A stretch of DNA of 64,000 nucleotides from Tritrichomonas musculus (lineage: Eukaryota; Parabasalia; Tritrichomonadida; Tritrichomonadidae): the NCBI GenBank assembly GCA_039105265.1, contig JAPFFF010000006.1, positions 5,146,001-5,210,000 of the forward strand. The letters run 5' to 3'. A program made the position numbers and the translations under genes. Shown piece by piece: positions 29,749 to 40,680 of the stretch. Each line of letters opens with the position of its first letter. Positions within the stretch are counted from its first letter, which is position 1. The notes beneath the pieces are model-generated. The model had not been told where the DNA came from. It worked only from the letters and a program-made list of their open reading frames with translations, and ran no database searches.

Positions 29749-30602
29749 ATAAATATCTTGAATAATTCTTATTATTTTATTAATATTTATGATATTAGAT
29801 TTCTATAAATATTATGTAAAATCAGGGTTGTCGATCGATGATGATAAATATCGATTATCGGCTCATTATCGATAGTCCGATAATATCGATAAAAATTTGT
29901 TCGATAACCAATAATTATCGATAAATACGTTAAGCCAAACCGCCGATATTTGGTCACTATCGGACGGTTACGGTTCGATATTCTCCGATATTTTATAATA
30001 AAATTTCCATACTTTTTTTTACATTTTTGATTAAAATTTGGAATTTTATATTTTTAATTGTACTTCAATAGTGCATGCTGAAATAAGCGAAATAAGGTCA
30101 GGGTGCATTATATGTCCAATATAATAATGAGAAGCTAAAAAATCAGGGTTTTGATTAATACATAAAAAGATTATTTTCAAAATTTTTAAAAAAGAACCAA
30201 TTGGCCAACAAAAAAAGATTATGATTAAGAACAAAGTTATAAGACGATAATTTCCTCATATCTTCTCAGTATTAAATTATTTCCATATTTGCAAATTAAC
30301 GAATCTTAATATGTAATGAAATATTAATGCAATGCTACTAAAATAATTTGCGTTTTTTTTATTAAAAGAATATCAAGTCTAAAAATATTTAGAGAAATGG
30401 AGAGAATTTTATTAATTTACATATGTGTGGGTAGACGATCAAAATTCGTTAAATTATTTAAAATTTTTATTTATGAAAAATTTTTTTTATTTTATTTTTA
30501 TATATATAATAATATAAAAAAGCATTTAATTAATAAAAGTTGACCAAATTAAGATTTATAATTTTTCAATAATTATATAAATATTGAAAGAAATTTAAAA
30601 TC

Positions 30603-30931
30603 ATTTAATATCTTGTTATAGAGCTCCGAATTTATATTAAATAAATAAATATATAATAGTATTAAATTATATTATACTTATATATATATTGGGAATGAAC
30701 TTTTAATCAGCAGTTTTTTAAAAAAAGTTCTGAGAAGTTTCTTTTTTTTATCATAAATTTTTAGCAACTCAAAATATTTGAAAATGAAAAAACGATAAAT
30801 AAGAATCTTTAATATCTTGTTATAGAGCTCTGAATTTATATTAAATAAATAAAAATATAATAGTGATAAGTTACATTATATTTATATTTATATTGGGAAT
30901 GAACTTTTAATCAGCAGTTTTTTTAAAAAAA
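30603..30931. repeat. ~124-bp direct repeat inside the hAT-like element
   Basis: The segment 30603-30726 (containing TATCTTGTTATAGAGCTC and GGGAATGAACTTTTAATCAG) recurs at 30808-30931, offset by 205 bases, with about 90% visible identity. Non-coding. Confidence 0.75.
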
Positions 30932-31015
30932 TGCATACAAGCTATTTTGTCACTTTTTATTACTTTATAAAAATAAAATGAGTGAATTCTTGAAAGATCA
31001 GATATCATAATATAT

Positions 31016-31387
31016 ATGCATTCTCGAGAACTTGTCGAATCTTCTTTAATGGAATTCTTGAAAAATTCAGATGATCTTGAAGAAAATTATGAAAATTTAA
31101 TTCGCATTTTTAATGATTACAAAATTGATGAAAATTCGCAAGATTTAAAAGATGTCTTAAATATAATTATTTCTTTTTGAAATAATTATCCTAGAAATCT
31201 ACTATTTTTTTCAAAGATTGAAAAAATTATATTTTTTTTTAAGCCAAAAATTATGAAATTCTGGTCAAATATTGAAAAATTCCATATTTTTAGAACCAAC
31301 AAACGAATTCTTTTATTTGCGCTCAACGAAAAAATTGTTACACTTGACCAAAAGATATTGAATTTTTTTTTTAGCTCCAAAAAATAA
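31016..31387 (+). pseudogene. DUF3447-type gene fragment carried in the hAT-like element
   Basis: From ATG 31016 one frame, with a single in-frame TGA near 31178, reads ESSLMEFLKNSDDLEENYEN, then FFSKIEKIIFFFKPKIMKFW and RTNKRILLFALNEKIVTLDQKI. This parallels the N-terminal block of the 10983 gene (KIEQILLFFQEEIKQTF, SKRILLFLLENKIVTLDKS). The ankyrin part is missing. It lies wholly within the hAT-like element. Confidence 0.7.
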
Positions 31388-32167
31388 ACATAATTCTTAA
31401 CATTTATATTTTTTCTAATATAATATATTTATGTATTTTTATTTATATTAAATAATTTATAAATATAAGTAGTTCTAAAAGATAAAATATTTCATAATTA
31501 AATTTTTATATTCAAATATTTCAATGATCTTATTCAAAAAATAAAAAAACGATCATTTCTCATTTAAAAATAAAATCGTTGATATATCACTTATTGCCCA
31601 TTAAAATATTCTGGTATTTATAAAATAATCTAATTAACTCTTAATTAATATAATATATGAATATATAAATAAATGACGGAAGAGAATCCAGTACCCATAC
31701 ATATTAATTTACAAAAAGTTATCTTGTTCACTTTTTGATAAATTTAATTTTTTTGCCAAAATAAAATTATCTTTATTGATTTTAAATTTCATACTTAAAT
31801 ATTATTAGAATTATAATATATTACTTATCTTTTATTATAGTAAAAGTTAATTTCCTATGAAATATAAAAAATCTTTTTTAATAATTTGATCATGTGTACA
31901 TACAAGCTTTTTTATATGTCATTACTTGAAAAAATAACTTTTATATAATTATATAACAATTAAATAACCATAATTTCTAGTAAATATCTTTTCTTTACCT
32001 TAAAAAAGTTAAAAATATCGGTCATTATTGGCCATGATAAAAACCGTTTTTATCGATAATGATATTTATTATCGGATAGTATCGGTTATTCTACTCTACT
32101 CCCGATAATATCGATAATATTGGCAACGTATTTAACCGTTATCGGACACTATCGATAAACATCCCTG

Positions 32168-32212
32168 TGTAAAATAATATAAATACTATTATTTTATCTA
32201 ATATGTCAAAGT
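32168..32212. other. Short spacer between two mobile elements
   Basis: This segment starts with the right hAT target duplication and runs to the TTAA of the next element. With the DNA left of the hAT element it resembles, inverted, the DNA right of 34168 (ATTATGTAAAAT is shared), so the hAT may have inserted into the flank of a larger inverted structure. Weak because of AT richness. Confidence 0.3.
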
Positions 32213-34168
32213 TTAAGGGTAAAGTTGGCTTTTCTTTTTTTTGAAATCTTTTAATTTATTCTATGTGCTGCTTGAATGAATTGTATGATCATTGAATTTA
32301 TTTCTATGTAAATTCAATCTTTTCTGAGGGGCATTCAAATGAACAGAAAAAAAAGAGCTCCACAGAGCTATCAAATCAATTTTTGTACAAAAAAGCATTA
32401 CAACGTAATGTAAAATATTCTGAATTTTGGATATATAACAAAAAATGGTCCAAATCATGAAAAAAATAAAAAATGAAAATATCATAATCCAAAAAATATC
32501 AAGAAACCATTTTTTTACTAAAAAAAGTGCATATTTCTATTTTTAAACATATATACAAGGGGAATCATTTGTTTTTATCATATTTAATTTGAAGAAGACT
32601 GAATTACAATGCTTTTTTTTTTTTTAATTTCGAAAAAAATATTTTTTCTACTTAATTCTATTGATATTGGTTGATATATATTTTTTATAGGAATATTTTA
32701 GATTGATATTCGATATTCATTAAGAAAAATATTTGTTTTAAAATGCAATAAAATTATTTGAAAATTTTATCATGAAAATTTTGATGTTAGCAAGTCGGCT
32801 CTTCTCGAATAGGAAACTTTTTGGATTTGTACTAGGAAAATATAATTAATAGCATTTATTATAATAAAATGGCCCATTAAAAATTAGAAAATTTGAATCA
32901 TGGAGAAAATTGAATATTGATATTTCTGTGATTTTTTGATTTGATGGATTTTTCCTATTATATTTTATGTAGTATTTGATATATACATAAAATTAAGGAA
33001 TCTAATTGCGTGTAAAATGAAAAATTGGCACTTTCAAATAAGTTTGTTTTTGAAAATATTGAAAGGGTTGAAAAGTTGAATAAAATCAAAAAATAAAAAT
33101 ATTTATCATATCTTATTATTAAAAAAGCAAAAATTATTATAATTTTTATATTAATTTATATATAATAATATATATATATTATTTATTAAATATTAATAAT
33201 ATAATGAATATGGAAATAAATATTCTTTTTTTAAGTTAACTTAAAAATTCAATGGAGATAAATAATTTTGAATGAATGCTTTTTCGTTTTTTTATTCAAA
33301 ATTGTGAGATAAAAAATGTTTTTATCTCAATAAATTTATCATAATTTATATATATAATATCAGCTAATAGACATAATAATTAATTAAACTACAAAAACAT
33401 ATATATCCATATATATTAAAAAATATTAATTTATTTTGAACAATAAACTAATTTATCAATTGAAACCATAGTTTATATTATTACTTAAGCTTTAATGCAT
33501 TGCATAAAAATCAAAATAAATAATTAAATTAGTATATTAATCCAAAAAAAAAGTCGATTTTTTTTTATTCTTCTATACATAAAAGAAAACAAGATACCAA
33601 ACTATTTTTTTTCTATATTTAATTGGTTGATTGAATAGAAAAAGTATTATAATAACCATTTATCAATTGAAATAGCTATATATTTTTGCTGAATCCATAC
33701 CAATGTTTTTATAAAATTTCCGAATAAATCCTTTTATTTACGAAATTAAATAATTTTAAAATTATAAGGTATTCCATATAAAATTTCATTACAAATATCT
33801 TTTTTATTTTCATATTGATTCAATAAAACTGTTTTTTGATGAGAGAAATTGGTTCACAATTTTTTGAAAGAAATTTTTTTTTATTCAATTATTTGAGAAA
33901 ATAGAAATTCGAAAAAAACTATCTAAACAAAAATATACTTATTTAAAAAATTAATCTTAAATTAATTATATTTTTTTAAATTAAGATTATACATGATAAT
34001 CTTAATGGATAAAATAAAAAATGATTAAACGTTGATTTGATAAGAAATATATAAATTTTTTATATTTTAATGAAATATCAGATTTGCCATTAGCAAAAAC
34101 TCATAGAATATTTTGAAAGATATTACAAAAAGTGGAAAAAAGTTGAGAAAAGCCAACTATACCCTTAA
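32213..34168. mobile_element. ~1.95-kb TTAA-flanked element with 20-bp inverted ends
   Basis: TTAAGGGTAAAGTTGGCTTT starts at 32213, and the inverted form of TTAAGGGTATAGTTGGCTTT ends at 34168, so both ends have TTAA outermost. TTAA flanks are typical of piggyBac-type insertion, although piggyBac ends normally start CCC rather than GGG. The interior is very AT-rich and no transposase is visible. It is a degenerate or non-autonomous DNA element of uncertain family. Confidence 0.55.
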
Positions 34169-34519
34169 TAATAATAAAAATATTCATAAAACTAAATATA
34201 TTTTACATAATATTTAAATATTATAGAAAATATAATATTATTTATAAAATTTAAATATCAAATAATACTTGGGTTATCAATAATAATTGAAGCAATATAA
34301 GGTAATTATTTCCATTATCAATTTCAATACCTTTCATTCAAAAAATTGAATAGTTTTGTTACCTTAAAAATAAATAATCAATTCAACTTGGATATAAAAT
34401 ATATAAAAAATATATTTTTTGTATGCATTATTTAAAAACGAGTTTATTTGAATTGAATTAATTCTATAATTTGAGAAGTGAAAAAAATATAAAATTAATT
34501 CAATTCAAATTCATTTTTC
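34169..34519. other. AT-rich spacer upstream of the 291-residue gene
   Basis: No feature other than the likely promoter. CAAATTCATTTTTC lies directly before ATG 34520 and resembles a trichomonad initiator (TCA near the start). Confidence 0.35.
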
Positions 34520-35395
34520 ATGAAAAATATTTCTTCACATTGCGACCCATTTGAATTTGAAAATACTGAAAGATTCATAAATTCAGTGCATATTTTTTCA
34601 TTTTCAAATTATGATATTGATACATTTGGAAAAAATAAAAAAACAAAAATAGATGATTATTTATTTGTTGGTGTTTATAAATTTGAAATTCCTCAAAATA
34701 TTGAACATATTAGAAGTATTCCAAGCTTTTCATTAAAAACAAAAATGGCTTTGGCAGGTTTATGCAGATCAATTATTGTTTTATATGGTAAATATTCAAC
34801 ATTTATGAATTTAATTGATGTCAAAAAAATACCTCGAAGTGGAAATAATATTAATGATTCTGGTGCTTGGTGGCTAAAACGATATCTTGAAATTAATGAA
34901 ACAGACTTTCAATTCATTAAAGATGATCTCAAAAAATATTCACTTTTTTTAACAAAAACAATATCATGGAAGGAAATTATATCAATTATTCGAAACAACT
35001 ATTCAGAAGGTATATTTCATCGATTTACATTTGAAGAAGCTATATTTATTTTATATCTATGTTCGGAAATGCCATCTTTTCATGAACGGCATAGCAAAAA
35101 TTATAAAAGTGATGTTTCTTTGTATGCAGATTGTATTGCGGGAGCAATCCTATCAGTAATGTCCAAAATATCAGATGTTGATATTTACCAAAAAGATATA
35201 AGAAATTATGAATCAATGTCCCAAAGAATTTTTTATGTGCTTCTTGATTTTTTTGAAAGCCAACAAAAACTAGATTTAAAAAATCCACATAATTATTTTA
35301 ATAAGCTCAGATCAGAATATGAGCTTAATGATATTGAAGACAAAAAATACAGAGAAAAATTAAAGAAGGAAAATTGTGCCCAAAATAGCTTATGA
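34520..35395 (+). CDS. Unidentified 291-residue protein
   Basis: I do not recognise this family. The product is soluble-looking, with no signal peptide or membrane segment. The middle (residues 75-230) is predicted by eye to be helical: KMALAGLCRSIIVLYGKYSTFMNLI, then a GAWWLKRYLE motif and YADCIAGAILSVMSKISDVDIY. The C-terminus is charged (EDKKYREKLKKEN). The frame is clean, ATG 34520 follows an initiator-like TCATTTTTC, and codon use looks like that of the other host genes, so it is probably a real gene. It ends 133 bases before the left arm of the large palindrome. Confidence 0.6.
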   Translation: MKNISSHCDPFEFENTERFINSVHIFSFSNYDIDTFGKNKKTKIDDYLFVGVYKFEIPQNIEHIRSIPSFSLKTKMALAGLCRSIIVLYGKYSTFMNLIDVKKIPRSGNNINDSGAWWLKRYLEINETDFQFIKDDLKKYSLFLTKTISWKEIISIIRNNYSEGIFHRFTFEEAIFILYLCSEMPSFHERHSKNYKSDVSLYADCIAGAILSVMSKISDVDIYQKDIRNYESMSQRIFYVLLDFFESQQKLDLKNPHNYFNKLRSEYELNDIEDKKYREKLKKENCAQNSL

Positions 35396-35528
35396 AGTGA
35401 AGTTTCTTTTACATTACTATTAATTATCATCATTCATTAAAAAATTTTTAAATAATTTGATTGAATAAAAAAATATAGGTTTTAATTTTGTGAATAAATT
35501 GTGACCTATTTTTAAATTAATAATAACT

Positions 35529-36750
35529 TTAAAAAATTATTTGTTATAAAAATATTTAATGAGATATTTTAAAATTAAATAAAGAGAAAAGTCATTCCAC
35601 TTTTTGAATACTTTTTTTTTTGATGCGATTGTAAAAATTTCTAAAAAAATTACAATAAATGCATAAAGCTAGGCTAATATTAAATTCAATTTCTGCATTT
35701 TTGGATTATTCATTAAGTATGAAACAATCTTATTTAATAAGATAATGCACAATTTTTTACTATGAAAGACATCCAGATGATGAAAATCGAAGTGATACGC
35801 TATTAAATGAAGTACTGCCAAACGATACACACCACATTAATATGCATCCAAATGAAGTACATCCAAATGAAGCACAGCAAAATAACGAATATCTAAATGA
35901 AACACGACAAAGTAACGTAATGTCAAATAGTGATTTTTCTTCGAAGAATGAAAGCTATTTTGGTGTTTTTCTAATATGAAAAAATTATGGCGTTATCCAA
36001 CTTTTTCAATTAAGGATGATCTTGGATGTGGTTTGTGAAAAAACATACAAAAAATTGATAATTCATTCAATCCATTCAAATTTTAAAATCATAAAAGAAT
36101 TAATTATCAGCAAATTGTTTTAATAGTGAAAGGCTCTAATTGAATGAAAAAGCAATATTCTTGTTGTTTCCAATCAATTTACGGAAGTACGAATCGAACA
36201 CGATAAACTTAAAATTATCAATGAAAATATACAAAAAAATATGACATTCAGACAATTTTCTTGTTTTATGTTCAAGTAAATCATAATAATTTGATGAACG
36301 AAATTCTTTTCCACCTTTCTTCATGAAGAAAAATATATTTTTATTTTTTACATTTTTTCAAATAAAGCATAGAATTTTTGTTTCCAATATAAACAAGTTA
36401 AATGCTTATATAATTAAATATTAAATTAAAAATTATTATTAAAACAAATAATGAACAAGTGTAATAGATAAATATTGAGAGAAACATTTATATTGATAAA
36501 TATTTTTGTTTACCAAAGTTTTCACTCTTATCGGGATTATCTCTCAAATTTCAATTAACAAAATCTTTTATAATAACTTTTGAATGATTCAATCATAAAA
36601 AGAACGTTTATTTATAATTTTATAAACAAAAATTTTTTTAACTTTTTGCTTGTTTTTATTTTATTGAACATTACAAAACAGCAACCAGTCACGATTTTAC
36701 ACTTTTATATGATGTTATTACAAAGACAATTATAAAAAACAACTTTTTTT
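35529..36750. repeat. Left arm (1.2 kb) of a large inverted repeat
   Basis: This arm matches 40681-41901 in inverted orientation with only scattered differences, starting TTAAAAAATTATTTGTTATA on the outside and ending near AACAACTTTTTTT on the inside. It contains a coding remnant near 35763-35980 (frame ERHPDDENRSDTLLNE, then HPNEVHPNEAQQNNEYLNE) and a 62-residue minus-strand frame at 36324-36136 (MKKGGKEFRSSNYYDLLEHK) whose twin in the right arm is identical. I do not recognise either. The arms show no transposase and no obvious target duplication at the outer edges. Confidence 0.85.
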
Positions 36751-38031
36751 CAAATATTCAGATACATTTATTTTTCCTCAAGAAATAAAGCCAAGTATCA
36801 TATATGTCAATACATTTTATTATCGAAAAAAAAGATATTTACAGTTAAATCTTTTTATAAAACCTTTCATAGGAGGTCATCCAAGTTTTTTCACGAGTCT
36901 ACCTTATTCTCCCACGTTTTTTAAGAAATTTATTCATAATTACTAAAATTGAATAGAGCATCCCTACGTAAAATATACAGAAGTTTCTATACAGAAATTT
37001 TCACTTCACAGCTTCCACTAGATAAAAAGTTTTTGTTGGCTGCTGAGCCTAAAAAAATGAGAATAAAACTCTATTTAAGCAAAATATTTAATATCAAGTG
37101 TGGTATATTTTGTTCACACATGATAATATTATTATTATTCGAATTTGTTTTAAGTAAACATTGCTTAATATAGTCATCCAAATATTACCTATTATCAATA
37201 ATTTTTTTTTTCATAATTGTAAATGGTCTTTGCATAAAAATAAAATTCAGAATATTTCCTATATATTCCCAAAACATGAAAAGAAAAGGATCATTAGAAT
37301 GCAATAAAACAAATCATTTTTTTTATTAGACTTATCAAAAATTGAAAGGGAAAAATTGAATAAGCATTCAAAAAGTTTGAAATCCGAGTTCATCCTTAAA
37401 AAAAAAAAAATAATCAAGAAAATTTCTCCCTTTATCTTCGGTATTTGGTTAAAATTGCTGGTGAAATTCCAAAAGAATTCAAAGTTTTTTTACAATTCCA
37501 GCTTTTTCGCAGTCGTTAAATATTCAAATTCGTCGAACTCCACCTGTCAATTAGAAGTAGAAAATTACATGAAGTCGAACAAGTTTAAAGATTTTGATTC
37601 ATTTGTAGATTGAATAAAAAATAATTTTTAATCAAATATTGATAAGTTATACGCTTCATTTTACTGCACCACTCATCATGAATTCATGTCAAAGATAAAG
37701 AAATGCAATCAATTGATTCGATTTTTAAAACTGGCAAAGGAAAAGATTGGATTAAAAAAGATTCAAATTTTTTTGATTTTCAATGTCTTGAAAGAAATCT
37801 TCTACATTGGGTATCCTTCATTCCTGAATTTTAATTTAAAGCCAACTAGGTTGTATTCCATGATAGTCATTCATATCTGATTTTATTAGTCTTTAAAGTA
37901 AAAACGCAACTTTTTGAATACTCTTCCTTGCTACATGCTTTTTTTTATCTTAATGAACTAATCTCTAACTATACCGTAAAAATAAAATTAAATAAAAACA
38001 AATAAAAAAATTTTTTTTAGTAGGAAATTAT
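36751..38031. other. Left spacer of the palindrome: coding-like fragments, no recognised gene
   Basis: Short plus-strand frames at 36949-37173, 37356-37613 and 37686-37880 have lysine-rich, partly coding-like composition but no family features and no continuity. They may be relics of one decayed gene. Nothing else could be supported here. Confidence 0.3.
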
Positions 38032-39498
38032 TTAACTGGATGAATTTAGGACACCTTTCTTTTTTTTGAGGACAACAACAATGACGACCACCACTACAAC
38101 AACGACAACTACGCATGCCACCACAATTCCAACGATCATTCCAGTTTTATTTTTATCCTTTTTATCATCATTACCTTTTGCACTTTCATCTTTATTATTA
38201 TCATCTTTATTATTATCATCTTTATTATTATCATCTTTATTATTATCTTCCTTACTAACTTCATCAAATGATTTTTCATCAACAATTAGGGTTTTAATTT
38301 CAGACTTATCAATTTCGTAAATCTCTTTGTCAAGAGTAAAAGTGATATTTGGTTTAATATTTGAATTTTCCCAATTAGTTTCAGTTATTTTTATTACTTC
38401 TTTTGCCAAAAGTGATTGGTGGTTATTTACTTCACTTCCTCCTCCTCCTTCTTCTTCTTCTTCAGCACCACCAGGTATGTTTACATACGGAAGTATGGTA
38501 ATATTTATATTCTTTACCTGAGAAATCGTCTCATCAGATTTATAAATATTTATATTTTTGGAAAAAGTAACTAATCCAAATTTATCCATCATATCATAGG
38601 AAAAGGTAAAACCAAGGTCAATGTACTCTTGACCATACAAAATTTTCGCAAATGTGTCATGACAGCTAATTCTAACATTTTCGGCAATATAACTATAATC
38701 ATCTTCGAATACCATTGAATACTCTCCAACTTGTATGTGATCAGAGGTTAATTTTTGGCTTTCTCCATCATTAGTTTCATTGTAATATCTTTGGAGGAAA
38801 TGATCTGATTTGATTTTGTAAGGGCCTCTTAATAAAGATATCATAACAATGTAGACATTTTCACAATTCAGATCACTTTTTACAATTTCGTAATTTCCAT
38901 AAAAAAGCACTAAAAATGGAACTTTATCTCTAATGTTTCCTACCAGTTGTATTTTAATTTCTTTGGTGCTCCTTTTATTTGATAGTTCATTGGATTTTGT
39001 CTTTGAGTCAGTTTTAGCTAATTTTGGTTTTAATGATAATGTTCTTGCATTTTTAATATCTTTTAATATCTTCTTTATTGACATTCTTCCTTTGTTTCCT
39101 TTTACTTTTTGATCTTGTGTACTAAACTCAAAAACTAATGAGCATTCGTTACTTTCTCCTTCTTCAGGATATCCAAGTAAAGTTACATTTTTCTTAGTTT
39201 TTAAACCACTAAAATCAATTTCACCATTAAATCCATAAACCATTAAGTATAAATCAGTTGTTTTTTCACTAAAACTTGATATAAATTTATTCATATCTTT
39301 TCCATTTGACAACTGCGCATCATAATTAGACATTTCACAATCTTCATGTGTTGGATTAGATTGGCATTGTTTTTTCCATTCTTCAAAGTCATCATTCATT
39401 TGTTGGATTACTCTGTCATCACAATAGGTATCAATGGTTCCAAATGAAATACTCTCAGATTTTAGTAAATTGATGAGAAGAAAAAGAAAGAAATGCAT
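38032..39498 (-). CDS. Type I surface-type membrane protein with DDNNK repeats
   Basis: The 488-residue product begins with a cleavable-looking signal peptide (MHFFLFLLINLL, residues 1-16). An ectodomain of about 430 residues with seven scattered cysteines follows; I do not recognise it. Near residues 410-450 lie four or five copies of the five-residue unit DDNNK and a KDES/KGNDDKKDKNK stalk. The membrane segment (residues 453-477) is almost pure valine, GMIVGIVVACVVVVVVVVVV, followed by KKKKG and a short tail. Signal peptide, ectodomain, stalk and valine-rich helix with a tiny tail is the layout of many trichomonad surface proteins. The gene sits alone between the arms of the 35529-41901 inverted repeat. 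An adhesin or receptor role is inference. Confidence 0.75.
   Translation of the reverse strand: MHFFLFLLINLLKSESISFGTIDTYCDDRVIQQMNDDFEEWKKQCQSNPTHEDCEMSNYDAQLSNGKDMNKFISSFSEKTTDLYLMVYGFNGEIDFSGLKTKKNVTLLGYPEEGESNECSLVFEFSTQDQKVKGNKGRMSIKKILKDIKNARTLSLKPKLAKTDSKTKSNELSNKRSTKEIKIQLVGNIRDKVPFLVLFYGNYEIVKSDLNCENVYIVMISLLRGPYKIKSDHFLQRYYNETNDGESQKLTSDHIQVGEYSMVFEDDYSYIAENVRISCHDTFAKILYGQEYIDLGFTFSYDMMDKFGLVTFSKNINIYKSDETISQVKNINITILPYVNIPGGAEEEEEGGGGSEVNNHQSLLAKEVIKITETNWENSNIKPNITFTLDKEIYEIDKSEIKTLIVDEKSFDEVSKEDNNKDDNNKDDNNKDDNNKDESAKGNDDKKDKNKTGMIVGIVVACVVVVVVVVVVIVVVLKKKKGVLNSSS
38187..38247. repeat. 15-bp tandem repeat encoding DDNNK units
   Basis: ATCATCTTTATTATT repeats about four times nearly perfectly inside the surface-protein gene. 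Perfect DNA repeats in a stalk region suggest unit-number variation between alleles. Confidence 0.85.
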
Positions 39499-40439
39499 TT
39501 TGTCTAGAAGAAAAAATGAAATGATTCAAATTAGTTTTTGAGTTTTAAGATGAATAACCGAAATTCAAGCCATAAAATTTAAGAAAAAATATTAGTTTTT
39601 AATTGAAATTTTAAATAAAAACCATTAAATGTTAAAAATCATAAAGATATATGTTTTTATGAAGAAAAATATTATGATTAACTTTTTACAAAGTGGGCAC
39701 TTTGTAATCATAATTTCATTTTCATTTATTTTTAAAATGAAATAAATGTATATGGACAATAGTTATCAAATACTTGCATTTATATTATGTTTGAACAATT
39801 TACAAACGTTTTTCATAAACTTGTGCAAATTTATTCAATGTTATAAAATATCAACTAGGACATTTTTACTCTTTTCATGAAAAACATTTTTTAAAAAGTA
39901 TTTTCTTTTATTACTTGTTTAATGAATTTCAAATATATCTTGTTTTGGAAGAGATTAAATGGGCAAATGATTTTCTTTTAAAATACCACTTTTTGAATGA
40001 ATTCTTAGATATTTTTACAGTATATAAACCATTCAAAAAATAAATTCTTTTTTCTTGGCGAAAAACTTGGATATACTAACAAAACTTATATCATTCTATA
40101 GTATATACTGAGAAGTAAAACATATTTCAAGAGCATCAATTTTTATAATTAACGATCATAAGTCTCAAAAATAATTTAAAGGCATTTTCAATAAAAATTA
40201 ACTTTATACAAGAACTACCTCCTAAAAATGCTTAATGAATAAGTAAATTTCACTTGTTTCATTTTTTTAAAAGAAATGTCAACTTTTGATATGGAAAATA
40301 TAAAAATCACATGAACATAAAATCATAATTATAACCAATTGTGATTTTATGATTGATTACTCTTATTTAATTGAAAATAAGGGTGTATTCAAAAATAAAT
40401 ATCTAAATATTTAATGAAATATTTTTTAAATATTTTTTA
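39499..40439. other. Right spacer of the palindrome, upstream of the surface gene
   Basis: This is the 5' flank of the minus-strand surface gene. TCATTTCATTTTTTC lies about 15-30 bases before its ATG. A ~57-bp segment at 39766-39822 (ACTTGCATTTATATTATG to TTTTTCATAAACT) recurs directly at 40620-40675. No gene was recognised. Confidence 0.4.
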
Positions 40440-40675
40440 ATTAAGAAATTGTGATTTAAATGTAATGATTGGGTTGGTAAAAAAGTTGTTGATCTTCTCA
40501 GTTCAAATTATTTTGCTACAATAAATTATGAAGATAGAAGTGAATTTGAATATTCTTTCCTATTAATTTCACAAACTTATGGAAAATGGTTGAAACAACA
40601 TCCTATTATAGTTCTTTTCAAATACTTGCATTAATATTATTTGGGAACAATTTACAAACGTTTTTCATAAACTAG
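39766..40675. repeat. Direct repeat pair of ~57 bp next to the right arm
   Basis: The segment 39766-39822 and the segment 40609-40675 share TCAAATACTTGCATT, ATATTAT, GAACAATTTACAAACGTTTT and CATAAACT in order. The second copy abuts the inner end of the right inverted arm. The ~790 bases between include a small coding remnant. This may mark an insertion or the junction of the duplication that built the palindrome. Confidence 0.7.
40455..40632 (+). pseudogene. Short unidentified coding fragment
   Basis: A clean frame reads CNDWVGKKVVDLLSSNYFATI, then NYEDRSEFEYSFLLISQTYG and KWLKQHPIIVLFKYLH before a stop. It has no ATG and a stop just upstream. Its composition is convincingly coding, but the family is unknown to me. 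It is flanked by the direct repeat pair and was probably left by a rearrangement. Confidence 0.45.
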
Positions 40676-40680
40676 AGAAG

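Larger units (their letters stand above)
29823..32167. mobile_element. Non-autonomous hAT-like transposon, 2345 bp, with 8-bp target duplication
   Basis: The left end begins CAGGGTTGT and the right end, inverted, begins CAGGGATGT, the form usual for hAT terminal repeats. The 8 bases TGTAAAAT lie immediately outside both ends (29815-29822 and 32168-32175), a perfect hAT-type target-site duplication. Both ends are dense in ATCGATA-type subterminal motifs (29835-29990 and 32010-32160). No transposase is evident. The interior carries a ~124-bp direct repeat and a fragment of a DUF3447-type host gene. It appears to be a non-autonomous element that captured host DNA, or one whose interior was replaced. 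Confidence 0.8.

Noticed and set aside
30046-30234. 62-residue minus-strand frame as a hAT transposase remnant
   Set aside because: ASHYYIGHIMHP is faintly reminiscent of hAT dimerisation domains but too short and unsupported.
36136-36324. 62-residue frame duplicated in both palindrome arms as a functional gene
   Set aside because: It is identical only because the arms are copies, and it shows no family feature or start context; kept as part of the arm description.
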